Assembly (NCBI GenBank): GCA_018398765.1
Contig: JAHBMJ010000121.1
Location: forward strand, 5,459-55,971
DNA length: 50,513 nucleotides
Direction of reading: 5' to 3'
From: Chromera velia
Lineage: Eukaryota > Sar > Chromeraceae
Each line of letters starts with the position of its first letter. The first letter of the stretch is position 1. Below are positions 23,426 through 35,362 of this stretch, one piece after another. A program made the translations under genes and the position numbers. The notes below the pieces were generated by a model. That model had not been told where the DNA came from and made no database searches. It saw nothing but the letters and a program-made list of their open reading frames with translations.

Positions 23426-25817
23426 CTCGCCTGCCAGACATCTGACGGCCACTCGATCACGGTCGACGACCCATCTTTCACTGTGTTGGATCTGTGCTTC
23501 TCTTCTCAGAGTGACACACAACACTTCCTCTCTCCCTCCCCCTCTCTCCCGCAAGGTCTCTCATGCAGTTGCTGCTGGTTGTCTTCATGCAATTAAGCGG
23601 GCTTACGGGCAAAGCTCAGGCTTTTCAGACGCGGCCCTCCCTGTTCAGAAGGCGACCCGCCCACCCTCCGGAGGAATTGGCAGAGACGAGGACAAGCGGC
23701 GCCCCTCACAGCAGCAGCACCTGCAGAAATGACTCTTTTCATCTATGGTTTACGATGAGCATCCAGGGAAGCCATAGAAAACAGGTGGGAAGACAGAGAT
23801 CACTGCACTTATCTGTGCACACTGAGAACGGCAGCCACTTTCTTTGCTTCGAGGTGAAGACATACATCGGGACAACAAAACGCACCAAGGGAAAGTGGAA
23901 GCAGAAAGGCTCACGTCATACAAAGAGCCAATTTTAGTGAAGAGGGGGGAAACTTCTAAGAGAGAAAAAATTGAAGAGATAAAGAAAATGGACGAAAGTC
24001 CCAAGCATCCATGCTCACGATTGTCGTCTTCATCCTGTGACTTGAGGCAAAGAGGGGACACACTACTAAAAGGGAACGCAAAGAAAATGACTCTCCCCCT
24101 TCGTACTTTCTTTAACCCTCCTCTGTTCCGTCCCTCCCTCCCTCCCTCTGATTCCATCTCTTCCTCACTGACCCACCCACCCACCCACCCACCCACTTTC
24201 AGTTCCTCAATGGACCCCGGCAGACGATCGAGAAGGAAGAAAATGCTTCGGGGAGATAACGACGTGCAGTCTGCACACACACACGCACGCACCGCCAATT
24301 AAGGAAAAAAGAGATTTAACGCCAGCAGTCAAAAAAGGGAATCCGAGAGACACAGCTTTCTCATTTAGAGGTGAAGAAGATCCACTGCGCCTGGAGACTT
24401 TCAAGGAATCTGGGAAGGACAAACGAAGCAAAGCACGCCCCCCACTAATTCCTGCCTGACCAGACAGGTCAAGACGTCGAAGCGCAACTCCTCGAAGTTT
24501 CCCCTGCAGTCAGTGACAACAGGAGGAAGAGAGAGATGACTGAACAACACACTCCATTGTCAGCACGTCCGGCCTGGCAGAAAGACAAAGAAGGTCTCTC
24601 CTGATAAGTCGACATCATCTTGGGATCTCTCAAACCGTGCATAAAGGAACCCTCTGAGAGAAGCAAACTCCTCAACGAACTGTAAAATTGAATCAGCTAC
24701 ATGGCATCAGGAGTAGATTGGATAGCTCAAGCGGCGAGACTGCCTCGATCAACAATATCCTACATCCAGAAATCCCAGACTCCCTCAGCTCATGTGCAGG
24801 AAACCGCCCACCTTCTGTATTGAAGAAAGACCCAAAAATGCCATTCCGTATCCATCCCTCCCCGACGCCATCTCCGACACACCCTGCACGCACGACCGCA
24901 AGGGGGGACGGGGGACACACTCGGGAATGAAAGTTGTTGAGAACCGCACAGAAAAGAAAATACCAACAGAGGGATTGGAAGTACGTTTTCGAAGGAGGGG
25001 GTGAGCGGGGGATCTTCTTCACAGGCGGTCCATGAGCTCTAAAAGGGAACAAAAGGAAAAGAGCTAGGATCATAAAAAAGAATTCGAACGAAAGCCATCA
25101 GAGAACTTAAAATGGAGAGAGGGATTCATTGAAGGACGACAGAGGAAAAACGAATCTTTCGAGAGCCCATCCTCGCCCTTTCACCTCCAAACCAAAGTAC
25201 GGAAGGGGAGGCCGACCTCAGAAGTCACTCCCCCACTTGTTAACAGTTTGAGGAGGGTCTCTTCCTCCGTTGATAATTGTGAGGATACGCTGGGGGCTGT
25301 GCCATCCTCAGGCGAAGCCTGTTCTGCAAGCAGGAGTCGCAACGAAGGAAAGAGGGTGAGTCGAACGAAACAGTGCACGAAGCCAGAATTGGACTGGACG
25401 AGTGGCTTGCTGAGCCACAGTCAGTGTATCCCACCTTCCTCCTGTGGCACAGCTCGATCTGTGGGCATTTCCGAGACACGGGTGAAGCGATGAGAGGAGA
25501 CGAGAGGAGATGAGAGGAGAGGCGCAGGTCGGCGTGCTCAAAGGCCAGTCCGAAAAGATAAATCAAATCAAGAGTTATTCTACCATTGATGGAATGACAG
25601 CCAGGAAGACAACCAATCTTTCTCTAGAGAGAAACACCGGTAAAAACAAAATTTCAGCACCGCCAGATCCCAGTGAGGTGCTTTTCTGGCTAAAATCTGA
25701 GCTCCCTCAGCGACGTCTGCAATGAAGTCAAAAAAAACGAAAGCTTTTCTACGACATTCTTTTGCGATTGAACTCTGTTTTAGGTGTCCCACTTCGACCT
25801 TCTTCCAGTGGCACCAT
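21157..25817 (-). CDS. Leucine-rich-repeat protein (RNI-like), ten exons
   Basis: Model: complement of 25799..25817, 25661..25716, 25217..25318, 24812..24883, 24614..24679, 24461..24503, 24197..24270, 23922..23955, 23607..23720, 21157..22721; 714 residues, one open frame. LRR motifs cross exon joins cleanly: LRRLDLS|DCTSLSPRSIFFLL and LKSLSFA|RNPLGIAETQ. The last exon (521 residues) carries ribonuclease-inhibitor-type repeats (LxxLxLxxxxLxxEGxxxLAxAL), for example LIELDLGWCMLNDEGMRILG and LKLQKLRLDNNEFREEGMRA. Such proteins are protein-protein scaffolds; no catalytic domain is visible. The first two exons and the start (MVPLEE) are the least certain. The join into exon 3 could use 25323 or 25318, and a 24-base exon near 25430-25453 is possible. 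The open frame upstream of 22721 is intron read-through, ending in GAACGTGCAG. Confidence 0.72.
23381..23421. repeat. (AC)n microsatellite
   Basis: About 20 uninterrupted AC dinucleotides lie within the last intron of the minus-strand LRR gene, so the transcript reads (GU)n. Confidence 0.95.
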
Positions 25818-27698
25818 TGACGTGAGGAAATTCCTGCTTGGAACAGAGAGATGAATCGAGCAGAGAGAGTCGTCGGATGTCGTCAGATCGCGGTTGTCTT
25901 TAATTGGAGAGACGCGGGCGAGACGGGTTCGGGGATGTTCTGGCAGTGACGTGCCGTCTCATTGCCGTCTCGTCATAGCTTCCCGCGTGGGAGACGGGGT
26001 GAGACTGCATGTGGGTCGCCGCGGCCAGCACTCTCTTGCATCACATAAAATCGGTACGTATACGCAGCCCTGCACATTGAACTCTACACAGCTCAAACCT
26101 GCCCTCGCGGTAGCTCGCGGAGAAATTCAATCCCAGAGTATCCCAGAGGATAAAACAATGCAAATTAAGCCTTCAGTTTGCAAACTGTGAAGAGCTTTAA
26201 AACCATTAGATACCTCCAGACATTACCAGACATGATGGTTGAACCTGTTAAAATTAATCTAAATTGAGTCACATATAGTCACTAGTATATACTAGTATAG
26301 TCATATAAGATCACTTACTTACCTGTTTAAGTATGTGTTTAAACCATATGATTCGAAATTTAACTATAAACATATATAAACTTAGAAACGCTAATTAAAG
26401 TCAAATTGAATTGAATTGAATAAAATTCATTAAAATTCATGAACAAAACTTTACAAAACTTTTTAATGACACTTATAGTAAAAATAATAGTTTAAATTGT
26501 GTAACAATGTTTTTTTTTGTTGTGGACTGAGAAAGTGTTCTCAGACATAATTCATTAGCATGCATTATTTGTTCCCATGAATGTACATTAATTTAAGCAA
26601 ATATCTAGAAACTTGAATGTTTAGAAGTGTCTAAGTTTTCTAGATGATAGACTAGATCTCTTTTTACCGGTCATAAATTGAAATATAAGATTAAAAAAAT
26701 AATGCGCGAATTCTGGTTTGAATTTGAAACAGCATAAAGCTCCGACATGCATCTAAATTGGTTTGTGCAAAGATTCACAGGGCTGACGTTCATGCATAGA
26801 CGTACCCGGGGACAAAGCATTCAGGAGTTTACATGCAATTGCATCAACTGCATAGCTATTGAAAGCAGAGAAAGAAGAGCAAGAGAATGCAGGGTCTTCT
26901 GAAAGTTGGGAAGAGCCAGGGAGGGGTGTGGAGGAACCAAGAGAAGGACAGCTGCAGCTCGGAGAGCGGAAAGAAGCTGTACTTAGAAACACGCATGACA
27001 GAGGAAAAAACGACGTAGAAAGAAAAAGTGGAAAATACAAGACGCTCTTTAAATAGAAAAGGAAAATGCAATCGCAAAATGTAGGCCGGGGAGGGGAGAG
27101 AAAAGGACAGCCTGAAGAAGGATGCCACTCGGTGGATAGAGCGCGACGATCCTGCATTCTCGTGCTCTTTTTTATGGATGGTACATGAAACAACAGAATG
27201 ATCATTGGGACACTTTGACAGTCGTATGTGAGGGAGCTTGGTGGGACGGACGGAAAACTAAGCTGTAGCGGATCCAGCAATGCTTCTTTTAATTTACAGT
27301 AACTTGCCTCATTGCATAATAAGTTAAAATAGCTTCAGCCAAACTTAAGAGCAGACGAAAAATGGAGTCCTGCATTCTCAAGCCAGCTTGGTCACTTCTC
27401 GGAGTGGGGGAAATTCATGGTAAATGGGCACAAGTGCCACTTGTTAATTTGAGATGACCAGGTGTTCGTTCCATAGAATGAGCAATTCACTTGCTTCTCC
27501 TCTTCGATCCGACGCCCTCTTGTGCAAACCGGCCAAACGACCAGGTACCAACACGTGCCAACTCCCACGCAAAGCGAGACAAACTCTACTACCCGTCTAC
27601 CTACCGGCCTGCGTGTCTGCGGTATCCGTTCAGCAAGCACATGACTCGCTGTAAGCTGATTTTCTTCCAAGCTCTCCGCATATGCGTTCAGCCCTCTT
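25818..27698. other. Gene-free stretch, promoter side of the LRR gene
   Basis: Bases 25818-26200 are mixed composition and include repeated GAGACGG/CCGTCTC words (25905-26005); they probably hold the LRR gene promoter and 5' untranslated region. Bases 26200-26740 are strongly AT-rich. Bases 26750-27290 are purine-rich on the plus strand, and their minus-strand open frame is a low-complexity pyrimidine artefact. The frame at 27392-27811 (-) overlaps the small gene in another frame and lacks coding character. No RNA gene seen. Confidence 0.5.
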
Positions 27699-28390
<692 letters not shown>

Positions 28391-30943
28391 ATGCACTCCT
28401 GTGAGCCGTTCCGAGCTATGAAGTCGAACCAGCTTCTGAGCTTCATTGCCAAACATTCCGAAGCCCAGATTCAAGGTGTCGGCACGCCGACGACCTCTCT
28501 CTCAGTCGATCCACATAGCAGGTCTCACAAAGTTGCAAAGCCACAAAGACGTCCGACTTCTTCTCCTCTTCATGGGAGAGCCGAGCCGCCGGGACTCAAT
28601 TTCCAAAGGGGTCCTCGGAGACGGCTCTTTTTTTGGAGCAAAAACAACTGATCAAGTTGTCGTCAACCTGGTCTTTTGGGAGCGTTTCATGCCTTCATTG
28701 GAATAGAATTTAGATCTGCAATGGAGCGGCGGGGTGATCAGGCCACTGCTGTGCGACAGCGCAAGCAAAAGGCCCAAGACAAACTTCGCCACTCCTACGA
28801 ACAAGCTGTCCTCCACTTTCGAGTTCGGATGGAGGGCTCCAAACTCATTATTCTTCTGCGGTAAGCTGCCCCACGTGTCTTCTCCCGGTAACAGCACATC
28901 ATCCACTTGCGACCTTGGATACCTGGATCATGCTTCCCCTCCCTGTTCCCGCCTGTCCTTGCGTGTATGTGGATATGTGCCTGCAGGCGTGGAGAGAAGG
29001 TCACAGTGGACGCGCCCTCGGTGTTCATGTGCAGCTCCCCGGGAAGCAAGCTGAAGACGAGTGAGTAGGCATCCGGCACACATCTCCGGAGAAATTATGC
29101 CCAGCGTCTTACAACTTTCTGTCTTTTCTTGACACTCCAATCCCTCCCTCCCTCCCTCACTGGCTGACTCACTGCAGATCTCCTCCCGAAGGTTTCGACC
29201 ACCCTGACCGCCCCTGGCGATGACGAGAAATCTTTGGTGGGTTCGTTCGTTGGTTGGTTGGTTGCTCGGTTGGTTGGTTGGTTGGTTGCTCGGTTGGTTG
29301 GTGGGATTGCGGGCCTGCCGTGTGAGAGAGAGGCAGGGAAGTGGGAAGGGAGAGGGTTTAAGCTCCACATGAGAAACAGAGAATGGAGACGAGCTAGAGA
29401 CAGGCGTACATAAAGCCCTGGACCGTCCAGGCAAGAAATTGGGACGCAACTTGTCCCTGAGGATAGAAAGGGAGGAAGCAGATGCAAAAGGAGGCAGGCT
29501 GAAAGTGCAGCTGGTAAAAGGAAGAAGAGGTGGACGAGAAGGGTACGAGCCATAACAGCTTTCTGGATTTTTTCGCGTGCACAGCGCTGAAGCTCAGAGG
29601 ACATCAGAAGAAGAGAGACAGAGCGAGGTCAAGGTCCCTTCTCCGGAGAAGAACTCTGGATGAATCCTGGATCGAGAAAATGGATCCCTCAGGAAGTGGG
29701 GCGTAAGGAAAGCGAAGCCGTGGGAAAGAAAAGGAAGCGAGAAGGGTTTTTCAACAACAGAATATCTCCTTCGCTGACAGAGAAACAACAGATGTATGGA
29801 GTTGGTGAGGGGAAGGTGAATGCCTGGAGCCAATGAAGAGAGAAGAACGAGAGGAAAGGAGAGACGGATAGAAACACGAGGCAGAATGATTGTCGTGGAG
29901 AAAAGTCCAGCAATCTACTTATGCATGTGGTGTCGTATGGCATGAAAGACCCGAAATATATGCTGTCCTCGTCTGGGGTGTCTGCATGTGCAAGCGCAAG
30001 AAGGTGAGGAGGCTTCTGGATTGATTTACTGCTTCATATGTGTCCTGCCTTCCTACCTGCCTGTCGTGTTTTTCTGTCTGACTGTCCGCAGGTAGTCGTG
30101 GACGCCGCGTCGTGCCACCACCAATTTGTTCCTCTCCGTCTGGCCGCTTACGGAACTCTGTACGTCCACCCGAACGCCTCATGTGTTGTGGTGGGATCCC
30201 CTGTGCAGTCCCGGGTGTCCGCCCCTGGTCTTCCCCACAGCCAGGCTCAAAAATTTGAATTGCCTCCGGGAAGGAGGGCAATTTCCCTGGCGAGTCTGCG
30301 GACTTCTTCCTCTTCCTCCTCTTCCGCAGGGGGCAGCTCTGGGCCTCAGATTGCCTCGTCAGCAGACATGGGCGTGGGCGTTGGTACCCCGATCAGCTTC
30401 GATGAGGACGTTGTTTTCCTGAGAGCCGATCCTTCGTTGTACCGCCACCGAGTCGTTAAAATAAAATCCGTCCGTCGGCGTATCTCCGAATTCTCAGCTG
30501 CGGTGGCTGCTGAGGAGGAGGAGAAGGAAAATTCGGAGACGGCGAATGGCTCCAAGATCTCACGGAGACGTGGGGGTCAGAGGGGACAGCAAAATGGAAC
30601 TCGGACAGGCGGGAGCGAAAGCGAAGGTGACACCGAGTCAGCAGGGGAGGAGTTCCCAGGTCCTTCTGGCAGCAAATCACCGAAGGGAGAGAATGGAGAC
30701 GGACGCTCTGCCGTCTCTCCCTCTGTACCTATTCCACCATTGCCCTTTCTTCGTGAAAGCGCCTTCCTTGAGTATTGCAGAAAACTGAAGGTATACAACC
30801 ACGAAGTGGTGGCGTGGACAGGCGGCATTCGGTTTGAAGTCAAAAGAAGCTGTTGCGGTGTGTTCAAGCAGTTGCAAACAGTTCGGGGTGACGGGTATGT
30901 TTGGCTCTGCAGTCCAGACTGGAACAGGCGGATGCATTTATAG
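28391..30943 (+). CDS. AIM24/TRAP-like domain protein (tentative)
   Basis: Model: join(28391..28521, 28714..28860, 28987..29060, 29178..29236, 30092..30943), 420 residues; a second in-frame ATG at 28418 gives 411. Junctions agree in phase; donors are GTCTCA, GTAAGC, GTGAGT and GTGGGT, acceptors mostly GCAG. The exon 1-2 join is the weakest. Three blocks resemble the AIM24 fold: KLIILLRRGEKVTVDAPSVF near the start of the domain, GTLYVHPNASCVVVG in exon 5, and a terminal EVVAWTGGIRFEVK...RGDGYVWLCSP. AIM24 proteins act in mitochondrial inner-membrane organisation in yeast; bacterial relatives are of unclear role. An acidic, Ser/Gly-rich insert of over 100 residues (30290-30720) splits the domain. 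No targeting peptide is obvious. The family call is by pattern memory and may be wrong; the gene itself is well supported. Confidence 0.55.
29241..29308. repeat. (GGTT)n microsatellite
   Basis: GGTT repeats with occasional GCTC interruptions lie just inside the 855-base fourth intron of the AIM24-like gene, beginning five bases after the splice donor. Confidence 0.9.
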
Positions 30944-31830
30944 AAGCTGTGAACTTTTACAGTGTGTGATTAGTATTTATTTTAGATTTTCTTAAGCTTA
31001 ATTGATTGATTGATTGATTAATTAATTAAATTATTATATTTGCATATATCATTGCTCTACTATAGGTTCTGCTAGACGGTTGCCGTGATGCTGGATGCTT
31101 TTATTGTTTCAATGGGTTGGTGTGTGCAATTTTACGCCTTTTTATATTGTGTAGACATGATGGAGACTCGGCTTAGGCTAATTAACATGCAATGACCCAG
31201 AACCTAATACTTATATTTGTTTATCTACTCAACTGGACAGCCTAGGACAGCCCTAGCTTATACAGAAAAGAGCTTTCTGGTTTGTTGACAGAATATGACA
31301 GAATCCGGCGGAGAAGACATGCAGGCGGAGGACTTATGTTTTAATTCTTCAAATTCATTTTGAGGCCGAGCGAGGCCGAGGTTCCTGCAGTATACTTCAA
31401 GAAGTTCAAGTCGGGAATCCTTCCGGCGTACCGCCGCTATCTCGACCCAGCTGAGGTTTGGCGCTCTTGGCCGAATTAAATTCAAACCGATACAGCTTTT
31501 CGTCCCCAACCGGCTCCACGTACACGCATGAATCAATCATGCCTGCATGCAGTGCGTCGACGTCTGCATGTTCACAGCAGTGTCGACTATAACCGTCTAT
31601 CTGTGATGTGGACTCACGACCTTGATGTATATGCCTGTCTCCAAGCATTCATAGTACGACTGTTAGCGGCATTTGCTGGCAACGCTCAATAGGCAGAGGC
31701 TGCTGCATCGGTTTTGGAGGGCACGCGCCACATATTTGTACAGAAACACACAATAAATATGGCAATGCTCACTGGCACAGCTTACTCAGCAGAGGCACAT
31801 CTTGGAACGTGACCTTCTTGATTTTGTACC
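30944..31830. other. Intergenic spacer between tandem genes
   Basis: An AT-rich first part includes an ATTG/ATTA tetranucleotide run near 31000-31030. The part after 31300 is mixed in composition and likely holds the anoctamin promoter. No coding exon recognised; minus-strand frames here look random. Confidence 0.5.
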
Positions 31831-32350
31831 ATGAGTTGGGGTGAGTATGAGCCTGACGTCTTGCTTGACGGTGCAGGAAGAGGTGGGGAGAAGGAGACGA
31901 AAGATACCCCGGATGTGGCTCCTGTGCTGGAAGAATCTGATCTCAAGAAGTGTTTCTGTGGCGTCCTAGATCCTGACGTCATCCGAAAAGTCAGCTCACC
32001 AAGCTCTGCATTGTTTCTCCTTTTCTTTCTGGTTATGTCCCTGTCCCACCCCTCCGGGCTTTTGGATGGCCGACTCGATCATTTTGCGTATGTGTGTAAA
32101 TCTGCATGCATGCGTCCATGTTGCTTTGCATGTACATGTGAGTCAGTCAATCTGATCATTTTTGGGTCGGGCCTTATTCAATCAACCAGCATGATCTGGA
32201 AAGCATTTCTGAAATGTCCAATGTCTGACGACCCTCCCCGAGTCCAACATTCTTTTACATGAGCAACACAGGCAGGCGGCAGCCAGTTAGTGAGTCAGTC
32301 CGTCAGTCAGTCAGTCAGTCAGTCTGTCTGTCTGTCTGTCTGTCTGCCTA

Positions 32351-32396
<46 letters not shown>

Positions 32397-35323
32397 AGTC
32401 AGTCAGTCAGTCAGTCAGTCAGTCGGTCAGTCAGGCAGGCAGGCAGGCAGTCAGTCAATCAGTCAATCAGTCAGTCAGTCAGTCAGGCAGGCAGGCAGGC
32501 AGTCAGTCAGTCAGCCACTCTGTGCGTGCCCGCAGAAAAGACTGGGGTGTACAGATCAACACGACGCCAACCACTTTGACTGGCAATTCGTCTTGGTGAT
32601 GCCGAGCGGAATCCCCCCTCCAGAAGAAGAGGTCAGAAGACAGCAGGAGGCCGGGGGGGGGAAGGGGTGAGGGACAGCGAAGCAGACGGCGTCGGCTGAA
32701 GAATGCAGAAAGAAGCTAAAGACACGGACTGCGTATCGAGAGTATTTTTGTCAGACGGAGAAAGAAAGTGCGTCTGTCTGCTCTCATCCCACCTTCAAGT
32801 ATAGAAGAGCCTGCCGCCACGGTTTCCCCTCGGAGCATGCATGACACATCTCGACAGCATGCATGACATAAGAATCCGTCAGATCGCCTTTCTTGCGTCC
32901 CTGATCTGGGATGCTGCGGCCTAAGGCCTGTGCATTTTGTGTTTCACATTGCAGCAAGGAGAAGGGCAGACAGCAATCGACTTCAAAAAAGCGTGTAGAA
33001 TCTTCGATGATTGTTTTCGGGTCCGTCAGCCTTCTTTCTGGAAAGAATCAGAAATCTGCTGATTGATTTCCGTCGTCTGAGCCTAATCGTTTCTTTGTCG
33101 ATTTCCTCTCATGAGTATTGATCCTTCTCCTGTCAGTGTATTTTCTCCACAAATTAAAGTTTTTCTGTTGTTTTTTTTTATCTGTTTGAAAAAATGCGTT
33201 TCCAGTCACCCTTCTGTTGTTGCACTGGTCTTCCTTCCTCACGTTTTAGTTCCTTTCCTTTCCATTCCTCCCTCCCTGCAGGGAGAGGAGGTCGTGGAAG
33301 CAGGGAGCTCACGACAGGAGGAGAGGACCGCCATTGAGAAAGAAGCGTTTCTGGACGCCTTCCAAGAACTCCCGGCCTTCTTTCCCAAATGGCGTCTCTT
33401 CGATCCAGACTGGCAACAGAAAATCCAGGAACACAAAATGCGAAGAGCCAGAGCTGCAAGACAACGCCCCCGTATGAACCTGACGAAGCAAATCAACGGA
33501 GCCCGCACCCCCAGGAACCAACGTCACAGATCCCCCAGCAGGGCACGAGGGACGCCACATGCACACGGAGGTTCCGTGAGGGGTTCTTTACGTTTTTCTC
33601 CCCAGGTGGAAATAGCGGGAGTACACCAGGCACCCCCTCCCCCCTCCCCTCTTGATATGGAAGAAGAAGCCGGGAGCAGTTGCTGGGGAGATGCCACGCA
33701 GAGTCACGGGGGGGGTGGAGGGAGCATGAGCCGAGTAGGACGAGACTGGCCCTCGGAGAGTGCTGGGTGGCCAAGCGAAGGTCAGGCCAGTGCCAGACAT
33801 TGGCCCGACGAGAGACCCTCAGCACAAGGAGTCGGTCAGACCGTGGGGGGGGGTTGGCCTAGTGAAGGTTTGAGTCGCACTCTCTCGGGGGGAAGGGGAC
33901 AGTGGCCCGACGAGGCGACCGGAAGCTCCAATTTCCGACGGGGAGGGACGGTAGATGACGGCTGGGATGCGTGGGGGGGGGCAGACGAGACGGTGGCCCC
34001 GTACGCCCACCGTGGAGATCCGGAAAGAAGCATCCGGAATGCTGGAGGGCCGAAGGCGGAGCCGGTCAGCGTGATGACTCCGGGAATGGGCAGGCAGGAT
34101 TCGGTAGGAGGGTATGAGGTGGTGACTGGAATAGGAAAATTGGGAGTTGGATTTTCGGATGTTTTGGGTTCTTCTTCTGTTGTTGGCCCTGCTCATTCAG
34201 GAAGAACCTCCGCCCTCCGACAGACCTCCTTCCGACAGGACGAGGGGGGTAGGAGAAGAGGAGGGGGCGCAATGGATCTGGAGGAAGTGGAAGAGTTGAG
34301 GCGACAAGTCGAGGACACTCTGTTCCCGAATGTCGTCTCAGAACAAAATAAATTGCGTACAGGTAGGCGCGCCCTCCGTTTTTGAAGACAGTTCGATCCT
34401 GCGGGAATTTTCAATGTGAAAACATGTGCACGAATCCTTGGTGGTTCAACAGGCCGATTGAGATCTGCTGATGAATCTTCGACAGTAACAACTTATCCCA
34501 GCATTGCTCACCCTCTTTCTCTCTCGCACTTCTTAATGCAGACAGGTCTCTCTCCACATGAGATATGCGCCGTGCGCTTTTTGTGCATGCGCATCTGTTG
34601 ACGTCAACCTGTGTGCATCCGAGAGCGAGTATTACTGTCTGCTTCTGTCAGTAAGTATGGTGTGAAATCAAAGCAGGGTGATTATTTCTGTACGTTTCTA
34701 ACCCTGCTTCACCTGTGTGCTTGCAGGACTTCCCCTGGACGTACAGAGAGTGACTGACGAGAGCCTGAACAGAAACTTTCAAGATCTGATGCTCAGAGTC
34801 GTTGTGGCTAAATTGAGTCTCCACTGCCAACTAGATGTCAGACCTGTCTTCTCGACAGACAAGAGGTAAGGAGGGAAAAGAAACCGAGAACGCTTCACTT
34901 TGCACCCGGGGCAAAGACACGGAAGTAGAAAGTTTCCTCTATTGTATATTTGACGTCACGGCTGCGAGAAGAGAGAAGACGCGCGGAATTTTCCAGGAGG
35001 GGAGTCTGAGTCCGCTTCTTGTAAGATTGCACTGTAACCTTTGTTGTGGTGGGTGTGAGTGCAGGAAGGTCTTTCTCTTCATCCGAGCCGACAGCGACGA
35101 CTTAGAGAGGGAGGCTGCTAGAAGCTCAACTCTCACCGAGGTCCGTCTGATGGGAAGGAGCTCTCGCTGAGCCTTCCTTCCTTCTTTGTGTCTCTAATTG
35201 TGGTGCATTCTTGCCCCTCGATCATTCTGCCCCTTTTATTGTTTTTGGAGCTCTCTAATCTCCATGGTTTTCATTCCTGTGGGAAATGTTTCTGTTCACC
35301 CGCGCGCGCGCGCGCGTGCGTGC

Positions 35324-35362
<39 letters not shown>

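Noticed and set aside
23563-23937. Plus-strand frame starting MQLLLVVFMQLSG that looks like a plastid leader (…AQA then Phe)
   Set aside because: It is antisense to a well-supported exon of the minus-strand LRR gene (23607-23720), and no downstream plus-strand exon joins it in frame.
26753-27280. 175-codon minus-strand frame
   Set aside because: It is rich in Ser/Phe/Pro/Leu because it reads a pyrimidine-biased strand; no domain, no supporting splice structure.
31841-31876. 36-base GTGAGT...GCAG segment inside anoctamin exon 1 that could be an intron
   Set aside because: It is far shorter than any other intron here and its length is a multiple of three, so both readings stay open; retained as coding.
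32259-32670. Long Ser/Gln/Val/Cys open frames
   Set aside because: They are read-through of the TCAG/TCTG microsatellite in an intron.
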